Assembly (NCBI GenBank): GCA_045802495.1
Contig: JBJMQW010000576.1
Span: forward strand, 1 to 10,859
Source of the DNA: AP-15 sp045802495
Lineage (GTDB): Bacteria; Pseudomonadota; Alphaproteobacteria; ATCC43930; CGMCC-115725
Direction of reading: 5' to 3'
DNA: 10,859 nt
The position numbers and the translations under genes were made by a program. Position 1 is the first letter of the stretch. Each line of letters begins with the position of its first letter. Below the pieces are notes generated by a model. It had not been told where the DNA came from, ran no database searches, and was given only the letters and a program-made list of their open reading frames with translations. Positions 1 through 7,200 of this stretch are shown here, in pieces.

Positions 1-367
1 AAAAATAATAGCAGCGCGTGCGTTGCAGAAGATTGCCGCCGGTCGACGCCATGTTGCGCAACTGCGGCGACGCGCCCGCCAGGACCACGCTCGCGAGCAT
101 CGGGTAGCGTTGCACAATCAGCGGATGATAAGCGAGGTCGGAATTCGGCACCAGCGCGCCGATCCGCAATCCACCGTCCGCCGTTTCCTCGACGGTCTTG
201 AGCGGCAACCGCGTGATGTCGATCAGCCTGGTCGGCCGTTCGACCTCCTCCTTCATCAGATCGATTAGGTTGGTCCCGCCGGCGATGAATTTCGCTTTCG
301 GATCGGCGGCAATCTGGCGCACGGCGTCGGCTACGTCGTTGGCCCGCGAGTACTGAAAATTGATCAT
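1..367 (-). CDS. FAD-binding subunit of a molybdenum hydroxylase (xanthine dehydrogenase/aldehyde oxidoreductase family), N-terminal part, cut by left edge
   Basis: This is the middle (FAD) subunit of a three-subunit molybdenum hydroxylase. It passes electrons between the molybdopterin subunit, the iron-sulfur subunit and the final acceptor. The first 122 residues are in the window, starting MINFQYSRAND. The FAD-pyrophosphate loop AGGTNLIDLMK (residues 29-39) and the second FAD-contact segment ending STGGNLLQRTRC (108-119) are both readable. QRTRC followed by aromatic residues is the wording of the PaoB/YagS branch, in which an inserted segment carries a [4Fe-4S] cluster. Cys119 would be its first ligand; the others lie beyond the edge. 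The ATG (367-365) overlaps the TGA of the upstream iron-sulfur gene as ATGA, so the two are translationally coupled. The large molybdopterin subunit would be expected next, outside the window. The substrate cannot be told. The family call is firm; the PaoB sub-branch is an inference from one motif. Confidence 0.93.
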   Translation of the reverse strand, partial: MINFQYSRANDVADAVRQIAADPKAKFIAGGTNLIDLMKEEVERPTRLIDITRLPLKTVEETADGGLRIGALVPNSDLAYHPLIVQRYPMLASVVLAGASPQLRNMASTGGNLLQRTRCYYF

Positions 368-858
368 GACTGCTCCATCGCCTGCTCGATCGCCGCTACG
401 ATGTTCGGATAGGCGCCGCAGCGGCAGAGATTGCCGCTCATCAATTCGCGTATTTCATCGGCGCTCTTCGCCTTGCCCTCGGCGATCAGACCAGCGGCCG
501 AGCAAATCTGTCCCGGCGTGCAATAGCCGCATTGGAACGCGTCGTGGTCGATGAAGGCCTGCTGTAGCGCATGCAGCGCGCCATTCGCGCTCAGGCCCTC
601 GATGGTGGTCACTCTGGCGCCGTCCTGCATCACGGCGAGCGTCAGGCAGGAGTTGATCCGCCGGCCGTCGACCAGCACCGTGCAGGCGCCGCACTGGCCG
701 TGATCGCAGCCTTTCTTGGTGCCGGTCAGGTCGAGATGATCGCGCAACGCGTCGAGCAGAGTCACCCACGGCGCCACCCTCAACTGCGTCTCCACGCCGT
801 TGACGATCAGGATGACCGGAATTTCTTCCGGCCACGCCGCCCCGTTTGTTCGTGCCAT
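364..858 (-). CDS. [2Fe-2S] small subunit of a molybdenum hydroxylase (CoxS/PaoA/YagT family)
   Basis: This small electron-transfer subunit carries two [2Fe-2S] clusters between the molybdopterin centre and FAD. With the start chosen here it is 164 residues. The N-terminal plant-ferredoxin-like domain has Cys51, Cys56, Cys59 and Cys71 (CDHGQCGAC, then a fourth Cys after 11 residues). The C-terminal helical domain has Cys110/Cys113 (CGYC) and Cys145/Cys147 (CRC). All eight ligands are present, so the protein should be functional. The ATG at 858 was chosen because GGAGA lies seven bases upstream and the family's beta-grasp fold begins soon after (VILIVNG). An in-frame ATG at 927 would add 23 residues (MSETYRIAYLS...) with no good ribosome-binding site. 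ATGs at 873 and 864 are also possible. No Tat signal is seen even in the longer form, unlike periplasmic PaoA of E. coli, so a cytoplasmic enzyme is inferred. It is the first gene of the minus-strand operon visible here. Confidence 0.94.
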   Translation of the reverse strand: MARTNGAAWPEEIPVILIVNGVETQLRVAPWVTLLDALRDHLDLTGTKKGCDHGQCGACTVLVDGRRINSCLTLAVMQDGARVTTIEGLSANGALHALQQAFIDHDAFQCGYCTPGQICSAAGLIAEGKAKSADEIRELMSGNLCRCGAYPNIVAAIEQAMEQS

Positions 859-1020
859 TTGCATTCTCCGCATGCGTTCGAAGGTCAACGCGCGAGATAG
901 ATACGCGATCCGATATGTTTCCGACATCGGCCCGCATTGAGCCCGGCGCGCCCTACGGCGCCGAGTTCACCCGTTGTCTTCAGATCTAGACCGCAACTTG
1001 GATGCGCCGAGCGAATTCGG

Positions 1021-1050
1021 GTAAATCTCAGTAAATTGCCGAAAATTGCC
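1021..1050. repeat. Three consecutive 10-bp units, possible operator
   Basis: The units are GTAAATCTCA, GTAAATTGCC and GAAAATTGCC, laid head to tail. Units two and three differ at one base; unit one shares GTAAAT with unit two. The 10-bp period puts each copy near the same face of the helix, which is typical of a site bound by several copies of a regulator. The block lies in the divergent intergenic region, about 60 bp upstream of the TATAAT candidate. Its function is inference only; chance similarity in an AT-richer stretch is possible. Confidence 0.35.
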
Positions 1051-1082
1051 CAGTCGAACGTTGGATCCCCCGCAATCCGAGC

Positions 1083-1110
1083 TTGGACCGCCTAAGACGC
1101 AGTTTATAAT
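1083..1110 (+). promoter_or_regulatory. Candidate sigma-70-type promoter for map
   Basis: A perfect TATAAT lies at 1105-1110. Sixteen bases upstream is TTGGAC (1083-1088), which keeps the TTG of the -35 consensus but is otherwise weak. Transcription would begin near 1117 and give a leader of roughly 70 bases before the map start. The -10 box stands out in GC-rich DNA; the -35 match is poor, so confidence is moderate. Confidence 0.4.
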
Positions 1111-1188
1111 CGCGCAGGGTGTTCATCTAACCCAATGAGGATTGCTGCGCAGCCCTCAAGTGCCTACGTTCAGGCTCGGTAAAGTGCC

Positions 1189-2073
1189 GTGACGCGACCT
1201 TCGAAAGTAATCTTGGACGACACCGGGATGCAGCACGATGTGATGATGGGCTTGGCGCCCTCCGAGGCGCGCGACGGCCGGATCAAGATACACGGGCGGG
1301 AGGCCTTCGAAGGAATGCGGCGAGCTGGTATTCTCGCCGCCGAGACGCTGGACTTTATCACTCCTCAGGTGCGCCCCGGGATCACGACCGGCGACCTCGA
1401 CCGCATGTGTCACGGGTTTATCGTGGACCATGATGCGATTCCGGCGCCGCTCAACTATCGCGGCTTTCCCAAATCGATCTGCACCTCGATCAATCATGTC
1501 GTCTGTCACGGCATCCCGGGCGACAGGCGGTTGATGGAGGGTGACATCCTTAACGTCGACGTTACCGTGATCGTCGACGGGTGGCATGGCGATACCAGCC
1601 GCATGTTCTTTGTCGGCGAACGCATCCCGGTCAAGGCCCGGCGGCTGGTGGACGTGACCTACGAGGCGATGATGCGCGGTATCGCGGTCGTGCGGCCTGG
1701 CCTCCGCATTGGTGCGATCGGTGATGCCATCCAGCGCTATGCCGAGAGCCATCGCTATTCGGTAGTGCGGGACTTTTGCGGTCACGGCGTCGGGCGCGTC
1801 TTTCACGATGCCCCATCGATCCTGCATTACGGCCGGCCCGAGGATGGACCGATGCTTCGCGAAGGAATGTTCTTCACGGTCGAGCCGATGATCAATGCCG
1901 GCCGCTACGACGTCAAAATCCTCAGCGACGGTTGGACCGCGGTCACCAAGGACCGCTCCTTGTCGGCGCAGTTCGAGCACACGATCGGAGTGACGGCGAC
2001 AGGCTACGAGATCTTCACAATCTCGCCCGCCGGCTTTCACCGGCCGCCATATTCCGTCAGCGCTCCGATCTGA
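1189..2073 (+). CDS. map: Type I methionine aminopeptidase
   Basis: This enzyme removes the initiator methionine from new proteins in the cytoplasm, using a two-metal pita-bread active site. All five metal ligands of the E. coli enzyme have counterparts: Asp124 (NVDVTV), Asp135 (GDTS), His199 (GHGVGR), Glu232 (FTVEP) and Glu263 (FEHTI). The catalytic histidines His107 (VVCHGIP) and His206 (VFHDAP) are also present. At 294 residues it is longer than the 264-residue E. coli protein, mostly because about 30 residues precede the first family helix (EAFEGMRRAGILAA); no zinc-finger or SH3-binding motif is seen there. GTG at 1189 is the first start codon after an in-frame TAA at 1180, but its ribosome-binding site is weak, so the ATG at 1228 is an alternative. 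It stands alone on its strand. It may be a second map copy, since in related bacteria the housekeeping gene usually lies elsewhere; that is inference. Confidence 0.95.
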   Translation: MTRPSKVILDDTGMQHDVMMGLAPSEARDGRIKIHGREAFEGMRRAGILAAETLDFITPQVRPGITTGDLDRMCHGFIVDHDAIPAPLNYRGFPKSICTSINHVVCHGIPGDRRLMEGDILNVDVTVIVDGWHGDTSRMFFVGERIPVKARRLVDVTYEAMMRGIAVVRPGLRIGAIGDAIQRYAESHRYSVVRDFCGHGVGRVFHDAPSILHYGRPEDGPMLREGMFFTVEPMINAGRYDVKILSDGWTAVTKDRSLSAQFEHTIGVTATGYEIFTISPAGFHRPPYSVSAPI

Positions 2074-2079
2074 GCAGTT

Positions 2080-2094
2080 TCCCGTTGTTCGGGA
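2080..2094. terminator. Small hairpin between convergent map and pbpC, possible terminator
   Basis: TCCCG (2080-2084) and CGGGA (2090-2094) flank a TTGTT loop in the 60-bp gap between the two convergent stop codons. AGT and CT outside the stem could extend it across a two-base bulge. There is no T-tract on either strand, so it is not a classic intrinsic terminator. The position fits a two-way terminator or mRNA-end hairpin; the evidence is weak. Confidence 0.3.
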
Positions 2095-2133
2095 CTGTCT
2101 CGCCGGAGCCTCGACGACGACAGCACATCATCG

Positions 2134-4239
2134 CTATCGCGAAAGGCGCACGGTGGAGTGGGCGCTGTGTCCAACGGCGTCGATCACGGTGAGCTGCGAG
2201 AAGCCGATGCCGTCGGGCTGCCAATTGATCTGGCGGCGCGGCTCGGCCAGAGGCAGCGGTCTGCCATCGACTAGCCAGCGGAGCGGGCGTTTGCCGCCGA
2301 CAGCTTCAAGCGGCAATTCTTCCCCATGCCATTCGATCAGCGCCCCGTCCGGCGGGTAGACGATTTTCGGACCGCCGCGAGGGGCTTCGGCCTGCGCCGG
2401 CGGCCTGGGATTGAGCTGCTGGAGGCGTGCCGGTAGTTCGCTTCGGCTGACCAATAGCGTCCCCGCCGGCGGCGGTATCTCGCTTTGCAGCGATGCCGGG
2501 CCGAGGATATCCGCTATCTTGAACAGCACCGGTGCCGCGGTCAGCCGGCCGCTGTGGCCGGGCATCGGCGTGCCGTCAGGACGGCCGGCCCAAACCCCGA
2601 CCGTGACGTCCGGATCATAGCCGATCGCCCAGAAATCACGGTAGCCGTAGGACGTGCCTGTTTTGAAGGCGAGGCGCCGACCGTGACGCGCCTCGACCGG
2701 CAACGCGCCCGGCGGCGAAGGCGCATCGACGAGGATGTCGTTGACGTACCACGCTGCGAGAGGTCCGAAAATCGCCGTGCCGCGCTCCGCGGGATCGTCT
2801 TGCCGATAGCGCAGCGGCGCCACCTTGCCGCCATTCGGCAGCGCCGCGTAAAGCCTTACGAGGTCCGCCAAGGTGACGCCTGCGCCGCCCAGCGCGATCG
2901 CCAACCCCGGATCGGCCGCGGGATACGGCAAGCGAAGCCGGACCCCTGCCGCGGTGAGCGCGGCTGCGAACCGGCCGGGATGGAGCCTTTCGAGCACCGT
3001 CACGGCTGGCACGTTCAGCGAGTATTGCAGCGCCTCTCGGGCGGTGACGTCGCCCTGAAAGCGGCCGTCGAAATCGGTGGGTGCGTAATCGCCGAAATTC
3101 CGTGGGCGGTCTTCCAACAGCGTTTCCGGATGGATGATCAGCCGATCGAAGGCCATCCCATAGATGAAGGGCTTGAGGGCCGATCCCGGAGATCTGACGG
3201 CCCGCGCCATATCGAGGGTGCCGCGACGTGCCGCTGCGCGAAAATCGGCATTGCCGACATAGGCGAGTACTCGCCGGTCGCGATTGTCGACCACCAGTGC
3301 GGCGAAAGTCGCCTCGGAATCGAGCCCGCGGGCTTCCCGCTGCAACAGCGTTTCGATCCGCTGCTGCAGCAACGGATCGATGGTCGTGCGATGCGTCGAT
3401 GCGGCCGGCTCCTCGTCTCGCAGGTCGCGCGCGAGATGCGGCGCCCGGAACGGCATCGCCAGTCGAACCCGCGGGATCGTCTCCTCCCGAGCCTCGGCAA
3501 GGGCGGCAGGCGAGATCACCCCGGCGTCGGCCATACGCAGCAGGACGCGGTCACGCGCGGCGCGCGCGGCGTCGGGATGCCGGTCAGGCCGCAGGCGCTC
3601 CGGCGAGCGTGGCAACGCAACGAGCAAAGCGCATTCCGCGGCCGACAGCCGCCCCGGCTCCTTGCCAAAATAGGCGAGGCTGGCGGAACGCACGCCCTCG
3701 AGATTGCCGCCGAACGGCGCCAACGTCAGGTAGAGGCTCAGCACCTGCTCTTTCGAAAGCCGACGTTCGAGGGCGAACGCCTTCGCCATCTCGCCAAGCT
3801 TAGCGCCAAGCGAGCGGGGATGTCGCTCGAGCAGGCGCGCCACCTGCATCGTCAGGGTCGAGGCGCCGGAGACGATATGGCCGCTGACCGCAAGCTGGCC
3901 CGCGGCGCGCAACGCGGCGATCGGATCGACGCCGGGATGCCATGCGAAACGGGCGTCTTCGGCGGCGATAAGCATTCGGCGATAGAGCGGATCGACCTTA
4001 TCCGGCTCGACCGGCAACCGCCACTTGCCGTCTGCAGTCAAGAACCCCCTCAGGATCGACCCGTCGGCGGCGAACGCCAGCACCGACGCGTTGCGGCTGC
4101 GATCCAACGCCGGCGCGGGCAGGATTAGGTAGATGGTCAGTGCGACCAGCCATAATCCCGCTATTGAGCACAACCACAGCGCTCTCTTCCGTCGCCCCAT
4201 TTGTGGAGAGCGGATCGAGGTGTGGAGATCAGCGGGCAC
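2134..4239 (-). CDS. pbpC: Penicillin-binding protein 1C (bifunctional transglycosylase/transpeptidase family)
   Basis: This inner-membrane peptidoglycan synthase has its catalytic domains in the periplasm. Basic residues (GRRKR) precede one membrane segment (about 21-41). The GT51 glycosyltransferase domain follows, with EDARFAWHPGVD (94-105, catalytic Glu94), GASTLTMQ (125-132) and the LSKEQVLSLYL helix (161-171). The transpeptidase domain has the nucleophile Ser353 in SALK, SLN (407-409) and KTGTS (526-530). The last 80 or so residues match the BiPBP_C domain that marks the 1C class. All active-site motifs are intact and the 701-residue length is typical, a little below E. coli PbpC. The GTG at 4239 overlaps the end of the upstream macroglobulin gene by 11 bases. 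The ATG at 4200 (MGRRKRALW) would leave a 28-base gap and puts the basic residues right at the N-terminus. Neither has a strong ribosome-binding site, so coupling to upstream translation is likely. The pairing with an alpha-2-macroglobulin gene mirrors yfhM-pbpC of E. coli. Confidence 0.95.
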   Translation of the reverse strand: MPADLHTSIRSPQMGRRKRALWLCSIAGLWLVALTIYLILPAPALDRSRNASVLAFAADGSILRGFLTADGKWRLPVEPDKVDPLYRRMLIAAEDARFAWHPGVDPIAALRAAGQLAVSGHIVSGASTLTMQVARLLERHPRSLGAKLGEMAKAFALERRLSKEQVLSLYLTLAPFGGNLEGVRSASLAYFGKEPGRLSAAECALLVALPRSPERLRPDRHPDAARAARDRVLLRMADAGVISPAALAEAREETIPRVRLAMPFRAPHLARDLRDEEPAASTHRTTIDPLLQQRIETLLQREARGLDSEATFAALVVDNRDRRVLAYVGNADFRAAARRGTLDMARAVRSPGSALKPFIYGMAFDRLIIHPETLLEDRPRNFGDYAPTDFDGRFQGDVTAREALQYSLNVPAVTVLERLHPGRFAAALTAAGVRLRLPYPAADPGLAIALGGAGVTLADLVRLYAALPNGGKVAPLRYRQDDPAERGTAIFGPLAAWYVNDILVDAPSPPGALPVEARHGRRLAFKTGTSYGYRDFWAIGYDPDVTVGVWAGRPDGTPMPGHSGRLTAAPVLFKIADILGPASLQSEIPPPAGTLLVSRSELPARLQQLNPRPPAQAEAPRGGPKIVYPPDGALIEWHGEELPLEAVGGKRPLRWLVDGRPLPLAEPRRQINWQPDGIGFSQLTVIDAVGHSAHSTVRLSR

Positions 4240-7200
4240 CGACCGTCAGCTTGCCGATAGCGTTGCGCCCGGTGGTTTCGGGCTCGTACATGTCCTCGGC
4301 GACCACGGCGGGATAGATGAATTCGCCGGGAGTGACCGCCCGCACGACATAGGCGAGCGTGAAATCGCGGGTGCCGTTCTTGAGGTCGAGCGCAGCTATA
4401 AAGCGGTCGTCCCGCTGCTCGGTGTAGGCGGCGTCGGTGAGCTCGGGGAGCCAGGAATAGTCGGTCGTGGAGCGACCCTTTGACACCGTCGCGGTTTCGA
4501 TCTCAAAGCCGGCCGGAAGCAGATCGACAACCAAGGCCTGAGCTGATTGGGACGCGTCGGTTCGCACCCCCTTGAGAACGACGACGAACAGGTCGGTTTG
4601 CCGCGCTTTGCTCAGATCGGCGTTGCTGCCATTGGGCCGGTAAACGTTACGGGTTACGCCATATCCTCTGTTCTCGACCGGCAGGTCGGCTCTCGATACG
4701 CCGATGATCGACACCGCCCGCCAGGCCAGCGAATCACCGCGGTTCGTGATCGCCATCGGCGGACCGCCAGCGCCGAGAGGCCGGCGCAGATAGATCGGCT
4801 CGTTGCGGGTCTCCGGAGCGGCGCCTTCAGTCGCGACCGTCATGCGTCCGCCGCCGGCTTTGGCTGCTGCCTCGGCTGCCATCAACAGCCACGCCTGCTC
4901 CTGCGTGCTGGTTTGCGCCGCGCGGCTGAAGCGCTCGGCGATGCGGTCCATGATCGCCGTCAGCCGTGTCTGATTGCTGGAACTGGCGGCGGCAAAGGAG
5001 AGCATGGCAGCGCTGTCGCGCAACTCGCTGCCGTAATCGACAAAGCGAATCGCGGAAGGCCGCGGCGGCCCCGGCGCCAATGCTGCGTCATAAGCGGCAG
5101 CGGCCCGCGCTGCGTCGCCATAGAGCGCCAGCGCCGCCGCGACCTGCGCCTTGGCCATCTGGGTCGGCAGACGCGCCATCTGTGTATCGCTGAAGTAACG
5201 CAATCCGGGCAAATCATCGGATTTCGTCCGGGCCAGCACATAATGGGCATAGGCCACGGCCGGCAGGTCGCCGATTTCGGTGTGCTCCTGGCGGACATAA
5301 TCACGCAGCCAGGAGACTGCCGATGTGATCGCGAAATCGGGAACGTTCTTGCCGTGCTCCTTGGCGCGGATCAGAAAATCGGTGGCATAGGCATCGAGCC
5401 ACGGCACCGTTTCGCCGGTGTCGCTCCACACTCCAAAGCTGCCGTCGGAGCGCTGCAATTCGACGATGTGGCCAATTGCACGGTCCAGAATTTCAGCTGT
5501 CGTCGGGCCGGGATCGGCCCGCCACAGCCGCGCCACCTCCTGGACATAGAGCAGCGGCAGCGCCCGGCTGGTCGTCTGCTCGAGACAACCATAGGCATAA
5601 CGTTCAAGCGTCCGCAGCAAGCCGGGAACATCCCAATCGGGCCGCGGGCTGACGCTCAGCAAGGCCTCCGCTGTGCCCGGCAGGAACTCGTCTGCGGCCC
5701 CGTCGTCGAGGGTGACGCTCTCGCCCGGCAAAAGCCGCCCGACAAACCGGCGCAGCTGATAGGCCTGCGCCGGCCGAACTCCGATCACGAAATCGCGCAC
5801 GATCCTCAGATCACCGGGACCGGTCAGCTCCAGCGTCAGGGCCGCATTCCCCGGGGCTGTCGCAGACAAGACGAAGCCGTCGGCGAAATTGCCTCCGGGC
5901 GCTAGCGGCACTGCCCGATCGACCGCCGTGGTGAACTGTGCGGCGCCAGTCGCCGACAGCGCCAAGTGAAAGTCGCCCGCAGCACCTTCGAGATTGTTGA
6001 TCGTCACTCCGACGCGCGCCTTATCGCCGGGCGCGAGAAAGCGCGCCAGCGATACCGTCGTCACGACCGGATCGCGGACGATCATCAAAGCCGTTCCCGA
6101 GCCGACCTTATGGCCTGAAAAGGCGACCGCCATCAGCCGCAGCTGCCCTTGGAAATCCGGGATGTCGAAGGGAATCCGCGCAGCACCCTCGGCGTCCAGC
6201 CGGACGATCCCGGAGAACAGAGCAACGACTTTGCTGCTTTTGTCCGGAAGCCCGGCGATCGAGCGTTTTGCGAAGCTGTCGCCGCCGCTGCGCAGCGCGC
6301 CGACGGCATTTGCTCGGGCGTCGATCAGCCGGCCGTATAGGTCGCGCAATTCGACCCCTAGCCGGCGCTTGCCGAAATAATATTTTTCCGGCGCCGGGCT
6401 GACGAACTCGGTCAGTTTGAGCACCGCCTCGTCAACCGCGGCGAGGGTGACGTAGGCCTCCTCACCGGGGCTAAGGCCCGTGACCTTGACTGGAATCTCG
6501 ACCGGGCGGCGCGGCCGCGTGACGTCGGGAGCGGCGAGCGTCGCAGCGAGGGTGCGGGCGCTCGTATCGATCGGGAGCCAGGCGACCCCGACTGCCCGTC
6601 CTGGTCCGCGCTGCTGCGGCCCGGGCGCATCCGCCGGCCGATAGGCGCTGACCAGCGCATAGACGCCGCTGCTCCAGGAAGGATCGACGGAGATGTCGAG
6701 AGTTGCACCCTCGGCCGGAAGGCTCAGCGCGCGCAACGAGAGGATCCGATCGGACGCGATCACCAGCTCGGCCTCGCCCGCAAACGGCGCCTTGACAAAC
6801 AGTCTGGCGGTGTCGCCCGGCTTGTAGCTCGGTTTGTCCAGCACTGCTTCCAGCTTGTCGGGCACGTCCGGCTGCTCGGCCTCCGCCTGCCAGCCGACAT
6901 GAAATCTCAGGCTGGACTGCGCCCCGCTGACCGGATCGCTGACCTCCCAGCGGTAGCGTCCGGTGGACAGCTGCCGCGCCAGGATCGCCGGGTGATCAGC
7001 GGCGATGCCCAGGGTGCCGGCATCGATCGGTTGGCTGCGAATATGAGATTTGTGGCGCCACACACCGTTCAACGAATACCAGCGGTATTCCCAGGTCTCA
7101 CGCAGCAGTTCGAACCGCAGACCATCGGCGGCGACTCGCGCGCCCTGCCGATCGAGCACGATTACCTCGATCTTTGCCTCGCTGCCCTCGGGAACCGTGT

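Larger units (their letters stand above)
859..1188. other. Divergent intergenic region between the molybdenum hydroxylase operon and map
   Basis: No convincing gene lies here. The stretch is locally more AT-rich around 1020-1050 and 1101-1110 than the coding sequence on both sides, as expected of a two-way promoter region. It holds a TATAAT candidate promoter facing map and a block of 10-bp-periodic repeats (both listed separately). A GC-rich inverted repeat, GGCGC (945-949) with GCGCC (958-962), is also present and has no clear role. If the hydroxylase small subunit starts at 927 rather than 858, the non-coding part shrinks to 928-1188. I could not pick out a confident promoter for the minus-strand operon. 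Confidence 0.7.

Noticed and set aside
910..930. CCGAT/ATCGG inverted repeat near the alternative start of the iron-sulfur subunit
   Set aside because: Only five bases pair and the 11-base spacer is mostly unmatched; such short palindromes are common in this DNA.
1453..1476. Arg91 in place of the E. coli His63 in the methionine aminopeptidase (NYRGFPKS)
   Set aside because: This looked like a lost active-site residue, but from memory the NYRG form is usual in alphaproteobacterial enzymes, and the metal ligands and both catalytic histidines are intact.
1156..2040. A 294-codon open frame on the minus strand opposite map
   Set aside because: It is a codon-phase mirror of map, with runs of Asp/His/Arg and no known fold; map itself has every catalytic residue.
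2485..4128. A 547-codon open frame on the plus strand inside pbpC
   Set aside because: It lies fully antisense to pbpC, whose motifs are all intact. Its translation is rich in Arg, Gly and Ala with no recognisable domain, as expected of an antisense frame in GC-rich DNA.
4547..5905. A 452-codon open frame on the plus strand inside the macroglobulin gene
   Set aside because: It covers the conserved thioester domain in antisense and has low-complexity, arginine-rich composition and no family motif.
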